From the NCBI RefSeq assembly GCF_009647655.1, contig NZ_WJFD01000001.1, positions 1,860,001 through 1,924,000 of the forward strand: a stretch of 64,000 bases of DNA, given 5' to 3'. Both the position numbers and the translations under genes were made by a program. The DNA is from Chitinophaga sp. SYP-B3965 (GTDB lineage Bacteria; Bacteroidota; Bacteroidia; Chitinophagales; Chitinophagaceae). Shown here piece after piece: positions 25,209 to 33,009 of the stretch (position 1 is its first letter; each line of letters opens with the position of its first letter). The notes under the pieces are model-generated. The model was not told where the DNA came from, did not search any database, and saw only the letters and a program-made list of their open reading frames with translations.

Positions 25209-26651
25209 ATGAACCCATATATCCTACTAACATGTTTAATAGCCTGTACCCCGGCTATTGCACAATCCGGAGAACTGAGCCTGGCTGATTGTTTCCGCAT
25301 AGCCAGGAATAAGAATCTCGCGGTAGAGCAGGCCCGACGCTCCCTGCAGGCCAGGCAGTACCAGCTCAAATCAGAGCAAAGCACCTACTTCCCGAAAGTT
25401 GATCTGCTGGCAGGGTATAATTATCTCAGCAGGCCCATCGAGATCAACCTGCAACAGGTGAAGAATGGTATTGTAGAAGGATCATCACAACAAAGCGTAT
25501 CCACCGCCAATTCCGTGTACCAGCAGATCACCGGCAATCCGCTTCCCCAACCTGTGCAGGAAGGGATCTATAATACTACCAAAGGCATCATCAATACGGT
25601 TTATCCCAATTATAATCCACCGCTCAGCAAACAGCAATACTTCACCGCCGCATTGGGTTTGCGGCAGCCCATTTATCTCGGCGGCAAACTCGCCACCGCC
25701 CGTGATATTGCAAAAGCAGAATATGAATCCGGCATCGTGAATGTGGAACTGGTGGAAAAGCAAATGGACTTCTTATTGGCTGCCGCTTACATACGTGTGT
25801 TATATCTCAATGCGGTATTACTTTCCCAGGAAAGGATCGTGGCCTCCATGGAACGCAATGAACGTTTTGCTACTTCACTGGTGGATAATGAGATCATACC
25901 GCCTTATCAAAGGAACTGGGCTACTGTTGCACTTACTTTCGCACGCTCCCGCCATCAAAACCTCGCATTGGAAAAGATCAATTCCATGGTGGAACTGAAA
26001 CGCCTCATGCAATTACCACAGGATACGGTACTCACCATCACGGATACACTGCATTATAAACAACTGAATGCTATCTTTCCTCCGGCTGAATTCTATAAAG
26101 GCAATCCTACTTACAAAGCAGTAGCCAGTAAAACGGCGCTTGCAGAAAGTACGGTGAAAGCCAGCAAATCACTTTCACTGCCCAATATCTTTGGTATTGC
26201 CAGCCTCAATCTTTATCAACGCGATCTTCCCATCACCACACCGCCCTGGCTGGTAGGCGTGGAAATGCAATGGACGCTGTTCAGCGGATTCTCTCATCAG
26301 AAAAAAGTAAAGGCCACGCAGTTACTGGTAGACGAAGTAAAGATCGCCACGGATAATACACAGGCTATGCTGGAAGCAGGCGCCGCAGTAGTAAGGAATA
26401 AAGTAACAGTATTGGAAAGGGATATGCAATCCCTCTCACAGGCCAGAGAACAGGCACAGCTCACCACAGCACAGATACAGGAAAGATTATCCAACCAGCT
26501 CTCTTCCGTGAAAGATGTAAATGATGCGCTGCTTTTAGAAGAAGAAATAGGCAAAGCTTATTACACCGCGCTGTTCGGCTACCTGCTGGCAGCTGCGGAA
26601 TATTATAACATTCTTGGAACACCTCAACAAATCACTACGCTGCTACAATGA
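25209..26651 (+). CDS. TolC-family outer membrane efflux protein
   Basis: 480 residues with a signal peptide (to about TPAIAQS) and the two repeated helical-hairpin halves of the OEP family: LADCFRIARNKNLAVEQARRSLQARQYQLKSEQSTYFPKVDLLAGYNY and the matching second half ending ALLLEEEIGKAYYTALFGYLLAAAEYYNILG. It forms the trimeric outer membrane duct for the exporter encoded downstream. It is the first gene of a five-gene operon, and its stop overlaps the next start (ATGA). Confidence 0.95.
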   Translation: MNPYILLTCLIACTPAIAQSGELSLADCFRIARNKNLAVEQARRSLQARQYQLKSEQSTYFPKVDLLAGYNYLSRPIEINLQQVKNGIVEGSSQQSVSTANSVYQQITGNPLPQPVQEGIYNTTKGIINTVYPNYNPPLSKQQYFTAALGLRQPIYLGGKLATARDIAKAEYESGIVNVELVEKQMDFLLAAAYIRVLYLNAVLLSQERIVASMERNERFATSLVDNEIIPPYQRNWATVALTFARSRHQNLALEKINSMVELKRLMQLPQDTVLTITDTLHYKQLNAIFPPAEFYKGNPTYKAVASKTALAESTVKASKSLSLPNIFGIASLNLYQRDLPITTPPWLVGVEMQWTLFSGFSHQKKVKATQLLVDEVKIATDNTQAMLEAGAAVVRNKVTVLERDMQSLSQAREQAQLTTAQIQERLSNQLSSVKDVNDALLLEEEIGKAYYTALFGYLLAAAEYYNILGTPQQITTLLQ

Positions 26652-27637
26652 AAAAATTCTTCTCACAATACTGGGCATTGCTCATCCCCGTCATCATCCT
26701 GCTGATTGCGCTCCTGTTCCTTATGCGCAACCCTTCCAGTAATGAGAACACTTTCCTGGGTATGGTGGATGCTTCCTATGTAGACGTAGCCGCAGAATTC
26801 CCCGGCAGGCTGGATACGCTGCTGGTAGAAAGCGGCGACACGGTAAAACAAGGCCAGCTATTAGGCGTATTAAGAACCACAGAGATCAATGCCATCCGCC
26901 GCCAGGCAGAGGCCGCTATAGAAGCCGCATCCTCACAGGTTAAATTATTGCAAAAGGGCGCGCGGCCGGAGATCATCAAAAATGCAGGCAACCTCTACAA
27001 CATTGCACAGGAACAATATAACCTCGCACAGAAAACATACCAGCGCATGGAACGCCTGTATAACGACAGCGTGATATCCGGCACAGAAAAAGACCTCATC
27101 TATTTTAAATTCCAGGCTGCAAAAAAAGAAATGGAAATTGCCAGGCTCAACCAGGAAATGCTGGAAAAAGGCACGCAACCGGAGATCATCCAAACCGCCG
27201 CTGCTATCTTAAAACAGGCGGAACAAGGATATGAACTCACCAAAGCACTCACAGATAACACACGCATCTACGCACCCGCAGATGGTATCATTTCTTCCTT
27301 AGTGATCCATGAAGGAGAGATCGTGAGCATTGGTTATCCCATGATGACATTGCAGAAGAACTTATCTTATTTCATCCGCTTCAATATCCGGCAGGATAAA
27401 GCCGGTGCTTTACCGCTGGGTGCCAAAGCCCGCGTGAAAGCACCGGGCTGCCAGCCGGAAGAGTTTGAAGTATATGTTTCCGCCGTAGCGCCTTCCCTGG
27501 AATTTGCCAACTGGGTACCGGTGAAAGAGAAAGGGAAATTTGAACTGCGCACTTTCACTGTAGAATGCAAACCTGTTGATGTAACCGCTATACAAGGCCT
27601 CCGGCCGGGTATGACCGCAGCCCTGATAATGCCATGA
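26648..27637 (+). CDS. HlyD-family periplasmic adaptor
   Basis: 329 residues. One N-terminal membrane helix (ALLIPVIILLIALLFL), then a lipoyl-like half (VDVAAEFPGRLDTLLVESGDTVKQGQLLGVL), a long coiled-coil hairpin with duplicated KGxxPEII segments (QKGARPEIIKNA and EKGTQPEIIQTA), the second lipoyl half (RIYAPADGIISSLVIHEGEIVSIG) and a beta-barrel domain. It connects the inner membrane permeases to TolC. It overlaps both neighbours by 4 bp, which implies translational coupling. Confidence 0.95.
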   Translation: MKKFFSQYWALLIPVIILLIALLFLMRNPSSNENTFLGMVDASYVDVAAEFPGRLDTLLVESGDTVKQGQLLGVLRTTEINAIRRQAEAAIEAASSQVKLLQKGARPEIIKNAGNLYNIAQEQYNLAQKTYQRMERLYNDSVISGTEKDLIYFKFQAAKKEMEIARLNQEMLEKGTQPEIIQTAAAILKQAEQGYELTKALTDNTRIYAPADGIISSLVIHEGEIVSIGYPMMTLQKNLSYFIRFNIRQDKAGALPLGAKARVKAPGCQPEEFEVYVSAVAPSLEFANWVPVKEKGKFELRTFTVECKPVDVTAIQGLRPGMTAALIMP

Positions 27638-28806
27638 TAAAGGCCCTCGCACAGATCACCCTGCGGGAATGGAAACGCATTCTCACCCGCCCGGAGCATA
27701 ACCTTGTGCTGCTGGTGATCCCTCCCCTCCTTTTCTTTTTCTATGCATTCATCTACAACAAACAACAGGCAGAAGATCTGCCCGTTGCCATCTGGGATGA
27801 AGACCACTCCCCCATTTCCCGGCAGATCACTTTTCTGCTGGAACAAACGGCCAGTATTCACATCACGGAACAGGTAGGCAGTCAGACGGAACTGGAGCAG
27901 CGTATGCAAGAGCAAAAGATCATTGGCGCTATTCATTTTCCTAAAGGCATGGAAAGGGATATTAAAAGTCGCCATCCTGTGAGTGTTACTATTTATACCA
28001 ATGCGGCTTCTCTTGTGCCGGGGAAATTGATTTATAAAGATGCCTCTACTGTGATCATCACGGCAGGCTCCGGCGTGAACCTGCAAAAGTTCATGAAGAC
28101 CGGCATGCCTGCAGAGAAGGCCATGGCACTTATTATGCCGGTGAGCCTCACCGTATATCCATTATACAATCCTACTTATAACTACCAGCATTACCTCGTA
28201 CCCGGCCTGATCACGGTGGCGTTGCAAATGATGATCATCATGGTGGCGGTGCTGATCATTAACCAGGAATGGAAAGAAGGTACGATGGAATCCCTGCGGG
28301 TTACTGCTTCTGGTAGCGCAGGGTTGATCATTACGGGTAAAACCATTGCACACCTTACTACCTCCTGGGTGAACTTTGTGTTGATGACGGGGGTGATCTT
28401 TCCCTTCTTTTCTTTAAGCCATCCGGGCACGCTGCCGCAGTTATTCCTGTTATTCAACTTACTATCACTGGCCTGCATCGGTATTGGCCTGATGGTTTCT
28501 GTGATAGCGAGTGATGTGATGCTGTCGCTGGATGCGGGGTTGTTCTATACTTCGCCGGCATTCGTGTTCAGTGGGTTTACATTTCCCCGCTGGGGGATGC
28601 CCTGGTATGATCAGTATTATGCCAGCCTGATGCCTTATACGCCTTTCCTGGATGCTTTCTTTAAGCTCTATTTCATGGAGTTGCCTTTGCGGTATGCCAT
28701 GCCGGAGATCACGCGGTTATTACTTTTCATCGGCTTTACTTTTTTCATTGCTGTGTTCTTTTTACAGATACGGTTGAATAAATCAGTGAGATATGCGGCA
28801 GTTTAG
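27634..28806 (+). CDS. ABC-2 type transporter permease, first copy
   Basis: 390 residues with the ABC-2 (YhhJ/YbhS-like) layout: one N-terminal helix (NLVLLVIPPLLFFFYAFIY), a large periplasmic domain starting LPVAIWDEDHSPISRQI, then five helices from about residue 185 onward. The cytoplasmic loop after helix 2 is the usual NQEWKEGTMESLRVTASGSAGLIITGK. It pairs with the next gene, which is paralogous. No ATP-binding subunit is encoded nearby. Confidence 0.93.
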   Translation: MIKALAQITLREWKRILTRPEHNLVLLVIPPLLFFFYAFIYNKQQAEDLPVAIWDEDHSPISRQITFLLEQTASIHITEQVGSQTELEQRMQEQKIIGAIHFPKGMERDIKSRHPVSVTIYTNAASLVPGKLIYKDASTVIITAGSGVNLQKFMKTGMPAEKAMALIMPVSLTVYPLYNPTYNYQHYLVPGLITVALQMMIIMVAVLIINQEWKEGTMESLRVTASGSAGLIITGKTIAHLTTSWVNFVLMTGVIFPFFSLSHPGTLPQLFLLFNLLSLACIGIGLMVSVIASDVMLSLDAGLFYTSPAFVFSGFTFPRWGMPWYDQYYASLMPYTPFLDAFFKLYFMELPLRYAMPEITRLLLFIGFTFFIAVFFLQIRLNKSVRYAAV

Positions 28807-30028
28807 ATCTTTATTACTCCGCGAGGTGCAGCTGGTGGCTAAAGACCATAGCCTGCTGCTTACACTCCTCATTGCACCTTTGCTATACGCCTTCTTCTAC
28901 GGCAGTATTTATTCCTACAAAACAGAGGAAGAAGTGCCCATTGCTGTAGTGGATGAAGATCACTCCGGCTTATCCCGTTTAATGATCCAACAGATCAATA
29001 ATACACAGATGGTGCAGGTTGCTACTATCACTGATCTTTCCAGTGCCAGGGAAAAGATGTTGCGTGGAGAGGTGCAGGGGTTTTTATACATTCAGAAAGG
29101 GATGGAGAAAAAGGTACTGTCCCTGCAGCAGGCGGATATGGTATTAGCGGTGAATGCTGCGCGCTTTCTGCCTTCCAGTGATGTGATGGGGACTATTACG
29201 CAGGTGGGGTTAACTGTGGGGGCTGGGGTACGTTTGCAGTACCTGCAAAAGAAAGGGATGAATACGGAGGCTTCTATGCAGGAAGTGATGCCCGTAAAGC
29301 CGGATTTCCGGCCGCTTTTTAATAACAGAACGGATTATGGGACTTTTCTCCTGCCGGGGTTATTGGCTATGATCTTGCAGCAGACTTTGTTATTGGGTTT
29401 GGCTGGCGGAGTTGCAGCGGAAAGGCAGAGAGGGGGTGTTTTTTTTGAGAAAAAAAAGGGGCCCTCTTTTCAGGAAAAAACTGGGGCCTCTTTTGAAAAG
29501 AAAACCCCTCCCAAAATAAAAAACCCATCTCTGGGCACTTGGATGCAGGTTGCCGGAAAAAACCTCTCCATAGCCCTCTACGGCAAAGGCCTCTTCTACT
29601 TCATCCTCTTCAGCTGTTACGCCTTCTTCTTCCTTACCGTCAACTTTGGCGTGCTGGACCTCAAACTCCTGGGTAATCCATGGGAGCTTGCCATTGTTAC
29701 CGCATTATTCCTGCTATCCCTCATCCCCATGGGCGTCTTCATAGGCCTGTTATTCCGTTCACAACTATTATGCACGCAGCTGATGGCTTTCAGTACTTAT
29801 CCTATTTTCCTCATCACCGGTTACACCTGGCCTATTCAGCAACTACCGGATGCTTTGAAAGTAGTTTCCGGGATACTGCCTATCACACCTTTTCTTTCCT
29901 TATACCAGGGTATCGTACAACAAGGCGCACACATTTCAGACCGCCTCCCGGAATTATTCCATCTCATTGCCCTCTGGCTTTTTTATACCTTTATCTGCTT
30001 AATTAAAATGAGGAAGCTTCAATCATGA
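28793..30028 (+). CDS. ABC-2 type transporter permease, second copy with repeat insertion
   Basis: 411 residues and the same topology as the previous gene (N-terminal helix LLLTLLIAPLLYAFFYGSIY, periplasmic IAVVDEDHSGLSRLMI domain, five C-terminal helices). It overlaps the previous gene by 14 bp and the next by 4 bp. The cytoplasmic loop after helix 2, normally a short xxEREEGTW-type segment, is expanded by about 30 residues of Lys/Phe/Glu-rich sequence containing three 8-residue repeats (GVFFEKKK, GPSFQEKT, GASFEKKT). Two homopolymers of eight bases in that insertion make the gene prone to slippage. It is probably still functional since the frame is intact. Confidence 0.92.
   Translation: MRQFRSLLLREVQLVAKDHSLLLTLLIAPLLYAFFYGSIYSYKTEEEVPIAVVDEDHSGLSRLMIQQINNTQMVQVATITDLSSAREKMLRGEVQGFLYIQKGMEKKVLSLQQADMVLAVNAARFLPSSDVMGTITQVGLTVGAGVRLQYLQKKGMNTEASMQEVMPVKPDFRPLFNNRTDYGTFLLPGLLAMILQQTLLLGLAGGVAAERQRGGVFFEKKKGPSFQEKTGASFEKKTPPKIKNPSLGTWMQVAGKNLSIALYGKGLFYFILFSCYAFFFLTVNFGVLDLKLLGNPWELAIVTALFLLSLIPMGVFIGLLFRSQLLCTQLMAFSTYPIFLITGYTWPIQQLPDALKVVSGILPITPFLSLYQGIVQQGAHISDRLPELFHLIALWLFYTFICLIKMRKLQS
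29435..29506 (+). repeat. In-frame 24-bp minisatellite, three units
   Basis: Units at 29435-29458, 29459-29482 and 29483-29506 encode G[VPA][FS]F[EQ][KE]K[KT]. The first unit holds T8 (29439-29446) and A8 (29450-29457). Base use (poly-A, poly-T, GGGGCC) is unlike the rest of the gene. Confidence 0.85.
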
Positions 30029-31434
30029 GATCAAAAGCAGGCATACTGATCACACTCATGCTCGGAACCATCATGGCAGCTATTGATTCCAGCATTGTAA
30101 ATATATCCCTCCCCGTTATGCAGGACCAGTTCAACTGCCGCCTGGACGAAGTACAATGGGTAGTTACCGCCTATATGATGGCTTTCTCTGTATTCATGCC
30201 GCTCACCAACTGGCTCAAAGACCGTATTGGGTTCTTTGCCCTGTATGTTATGAGCCTCAGCATTTTCACCTTTGGTTCCCTGTTATGCAGTTTATCCACC
30301 AGCCTGGAATGGCTCGTGATCAGCCGCGTGATACAAGCCATTGGCGGCGGCGCCCTCACCCCCACGGTGATGGCTATACTCAGTTTTGTATTCCCTGCCA
30401 ATGAAAGAGGAAAGATGCTCGGATGGTGGGGGCTCGGTGTTGTACTCGGCCCTGCATTAGGTCCTACATTGGGCGGCATCCTCACCCAACACCTGGGATG
30501 GCCTTCCATCTTTTACATCAATGTGCCCATTGGTTTGGCAGCCATTGGCATGAGCTTCCGGTACATGGGTTTCCTGCGTTCGCAAAAGAAAGTACAGTTG
30601 CCTTTTGATACCCCCGGTTTTATCATGCTCACTATTTTCCTGGTCACCCTGCAACTGGGTATTTCCAGGCTGCAAAAAGACAGCGATACGCTTTGGGGTT
30701 TCATCGCCTACTTTGCCGTGGCGTTAATATCTATTATCGGGTTCATCATCTGGGAAAGGAAACGCCGCAACGGCATCTTCGATATCCGGCTCTTTGCCAA
30801 TGTGCAGTTAGTATCTGCGCTGCTGGTTACTTCCGCGCGCTCGGCCGCTTTATTCGGTGGTGTGTTCCTCCTGCCCTTTTTACTCCAGCGCCATATGGGT
30901 TATGAAGAAATGCAGGCCGGTTTACTGCTCCTGCCCGCCTCTTTAACACTGGCTATCATGATGCCCCTTTCCGGCAGATGGGTAGATAATCATAACCCAC
31001 GTGCGATCATCGTAACGGGCCTCGTTTTACTGATCACGACCATGATCCTTTTCGGCAGGCTGGACCTGGGCAGCAGCACTGCCATTATCATCACCGCCAT
31101 GCTGATCCGTGGTATTGGCCTGGGCTGCCTGGTAACCCCGCTCACCGTATCTGTGGTGAATTCCGTGAAGCCATCTGATGTCACACAAGCCGCAAGTCTG
31201 AACAGCCTTGTGTTGCAGGTAAGCGGCGCGGTAGGCGTGGCCATTTTATCCGTTGTACACCAGCGCGTGCATGAACACTTTGTGGGGAAAGGTTACCTGG
31301 AAGCAATAGCAGAACACCAGGCACTGCAATATGGATTTTATGTGGCGGCAGGATTACTGGCGCTGGCCATGTTTCCGGCCTTCTTCCTTTCGCCCCGGAA
31401 AGCAGCTAAAGTAGCAGAGGTGCCCGTAGCCTAA
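30025..31434 (+). CDS. DHA2-family MFS drug efflux permease (EmrB-like)
   Basis: 469 residues with about fourteen helices. The DHA2 motifs are clear: LGTIMAAIDSSIVNISLPVMQ in helix 1, VQWVVTAYMMAFSVFMPLTNWLKDRIG for motif A, and motif C WGLGVVLGPALGPTLGG in helix 5. It would be a proton-driven drug exporter working with the HlyD and TolC proteins of the operon, a common EmrAB-TolC arrangement, here combined with two ABC-2 permeases. Its start overlaps the permease stop (ATGA). Confidence 0.95.
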   Translation: MRSKAGILITLMLGTIMAAIDSSIVNISLPVMQDQFNCRLDEVQWVVTAYMMAFSVFMPLTNWLKDRIGFFALYVMSLSIFTFGSLLCSLSTSLEWLVISRVIQAIGGGALTPTVMAILSFVFPANERGKMLGWWGLGVVLGPALGPTLGGILTQHLGWPSIFYINVPIGLAAIGMSFRYMGFLRSQKKVQLPFDTPGFIMLTIFLVTLQLGISRLQKDSDTLWGFIAYFAVALISIIGFIIWERKRRNGIFDIRLFANVQLVSALLVTSARSAALFGGVFLLPFLLQRHMGYEEMQAGLLLLPASLTLAIMMPLSGRWVDNHNPRAIIVTGLVLLITTMILFGRLDLGSSTAIIITAMLIRGIGLGCLVTPLTVSVVNSVKPSDVTQAASLNSLVLQVSGAVGVAILSVVHQRVHEHFVGKGYLEAIAEHQALQYGFYVAAGLLALAMFPAFFLSPRKAAKVAEVPVA

Positions 31435-31453
31435 AAAATACTTAATTTGCGGC

Positions 31454-32281
31454 ATGGATAAAAAGAAAGGACCAATAGGCGTATTTGATTCAGGATATGG
31501 CGGTTTAACGGTGCTGAAGGAGATCGTGAAAGAATTGCCGCAATACGATTATATCTACCTGGGAGATAATGGCCGTGCGCCATATGGAGGTCGTTCTTTT
31601 GAAACCGTTTATCATTACACGCTGGAATGTGTGCAGCATTTATTCAACATGGGCTGCCACCTGGTGGTGCTGGCCTGTAACACGGCTTCCGCAAAAGCAC
31701 TGCGCACCATCCAGCAGAACGATCTGCCAAAGATAGATCCGGAACGCCGCGTGTTAGGCATCATACGCCCTACCACAGAGATTGTGGGCAATTATACACA
31801 AACTAAACAAGTGGGTATCCTGGGCACTAATGGTACCATTACTTCCCAGAGTTACCCTATCGAAATAGAAAAATTCTACCCGGATATCACCGTTTACCAG
31901 CAGGCCTGCCCGATGTGGGTGCCTTTGGTGGAGAACAATGAATATAGCAGTGAGGGCGCGGATTATTTCATCAATAAGTATATCCGCCAGCTGATGGTGC
32001 AATCACCGGACATTGATACCATCGTGCTGGGATGCACCCACTACCCTCTGCTGATGGATAAGATACAGCAACACCTGCCTCCCAATGTTACACTGCTTTC
32101 TCAGGGCCCCATCCTGAGCCACAGCCTGGTAGATTACCTGGAAAGGCATCCGGAAATGGCCGCAAAATGCAGCACCGGCAGCAGCCGTACTTTCTATACC
32201 ACGGACGATACCGAGACTTTCGACAAACAGGCGGGGATCTTCTTTGAAGAAGCGGTGAAAAGCCGTCATCTATCCTTATAA
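31454..32281 (+). CDS. murI: Glutamate racemase
   Basis: 275 residues. MurI converts L- to D-glutamate for peptidoglycan synthesis in the cytoplasm. The two catalytic cysteines are in ACNTASA (Cys75) and LGCTHYPLL (Cys194), and the N-terminal IGVFDSGYGGLTVLKEI is typical. It starts 19 bp after the efflux operon but has its own candidate -7 box (TTAATTTG at 31442-31449) four bases before the ATG. Confidence 0.97.
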   Translation: MDKKKGPIGVFDSGYGGLTVLKEIVKELPQYDYIYLGDNGRAPYGGRSFETVYHYTLECVQHLFNMGCHLVVLACNTASAKALRTIQQNDLPKIDPERRVLGIIRPTTEIVGNYTQTKQVGILGTNGTITSQSYPIEIEKFYPDITVYQQACPMWVPLVENNEYSSEGADYFINKYIRQLMVQSPDIDTIVLGCTHYPLLMDKIQQHLPPNVTLLSQGPILSHSLVDYLERHPEMAAKCSTGSSRTFYTTDDTETFDKQAGIFFEEAVKSRHLSL

Positions 32282-32313
32282 TTCGTATATTTAAATCAAC
32301 TAGAACGAACTAT

Positions 32314-32847
32314 ATGTTAAGTAAAACAATTCAAGAAGCGCTGAACGCACAGGTGGCGCTGGAAGCAGCCTCCTCACAGGCATACCTGGCCATGGCATCC
32401 TGGGCAGATATTCAACCCGGCCTTCCCGGCGTGTCCGAATTCTTCTACAAACAATCTGATGAAGAGCGTGTGCATATGCTGAAGCTGATCAAGTTCATCA
32501 ATGAACGCGGCGGTTTTGGCGTAGTACCTCACCTGGGGCAGCCTATTATCACCTTCCTCTCTATCAAACGCGTGTTCGAGGAATTCCTCTCTCATGAGAT
32601 CAAGGTATCAGAAAGCATTAACGAACTTGTACATATGTCCTTACAGGAGAAAGATTATGCTACCCATAATTTCCTGCAATGGTACGTTTCGGAACAGATC
32701 GAAGAAGAAAGACTGGCCCGTACGCTCAATGAAAAGCTGGAAATGATCGGTGAGGACAAGAGCGGCCTTTACCTGTTTGACCGGGATATCCTCAACTTCC
32801 GCCTGCAGCAAAGCGGCGGTGGAGGCGGCAAAGGAGGTCACCATTAA
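32314..32847 (+). CDS. ftnA: Non-heme ferritin
   Basis: 177 residues, slightly longer than FtnA because of a Gly/His-rich tail (SGGGGGKGGHH). The four-helix bundle carries ferroxidase-type acidic and His residues in LEAASSQAYLAMASW, KQSDEERVHMLKLIKFINERGG and HNFLQWYVSEQIEEE. It stores iron in the cytoplasm as a 24-mer. A TATATTTA box at 32286-32293 is the likely promoter, and a strong terminator follows. Confidence 0.95.
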   Translation: MLSKTIQEALNAQVALEAASSQAYLAMASWADIQPGLPGVSEFFYKQSDEERVHMLKLIKFINERGGFGVVPHLGQPIITFLSIKRVFEEFLSHEIKVSESINELVHMSLQEKDYATHNFLQWYVSEQIEEERLARTLNEKLEMIGEDKSGLYLFDRDILNFRLQQSGGGGGKGGHH

Positions 32848-32854
32848 AGATATC

Positions 32855-32885
32855 AGGAGAGCAGTACCCGCTGCTCTCCTTTTTA
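32855..32885 (+). terminator. Terminator of the ferritin gene
   Basis: A perfect 10-bp stem (32855-32864 with 32871-32880) precedes five T residues, 7 bp after the stop. Confidence 0.92.
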
Positions 32886-32945
32886 TTAACAATTCTACAC
32901 TTGTTAGCCTTCCTCCCATTAACAATTCTCTTTCTTCATAATCCC

Positions 32946-32953
32946 TATATTTG
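32946..32953 (+). promoter_or_regulatory. Likely -7 promoter element of the hybrid kinase gene
   Basis: TATATTTG matches the TAnnTTTG consensus exactly and leaves a leader of about 50 nt. I see no clear -33 box. Confidence 0.5.
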
Positions 32954-33009
32954 AAACACACCCCCATGGTTAACCAGACAGGCATTCAATCGACAAACAA
33001 CACCTACTA

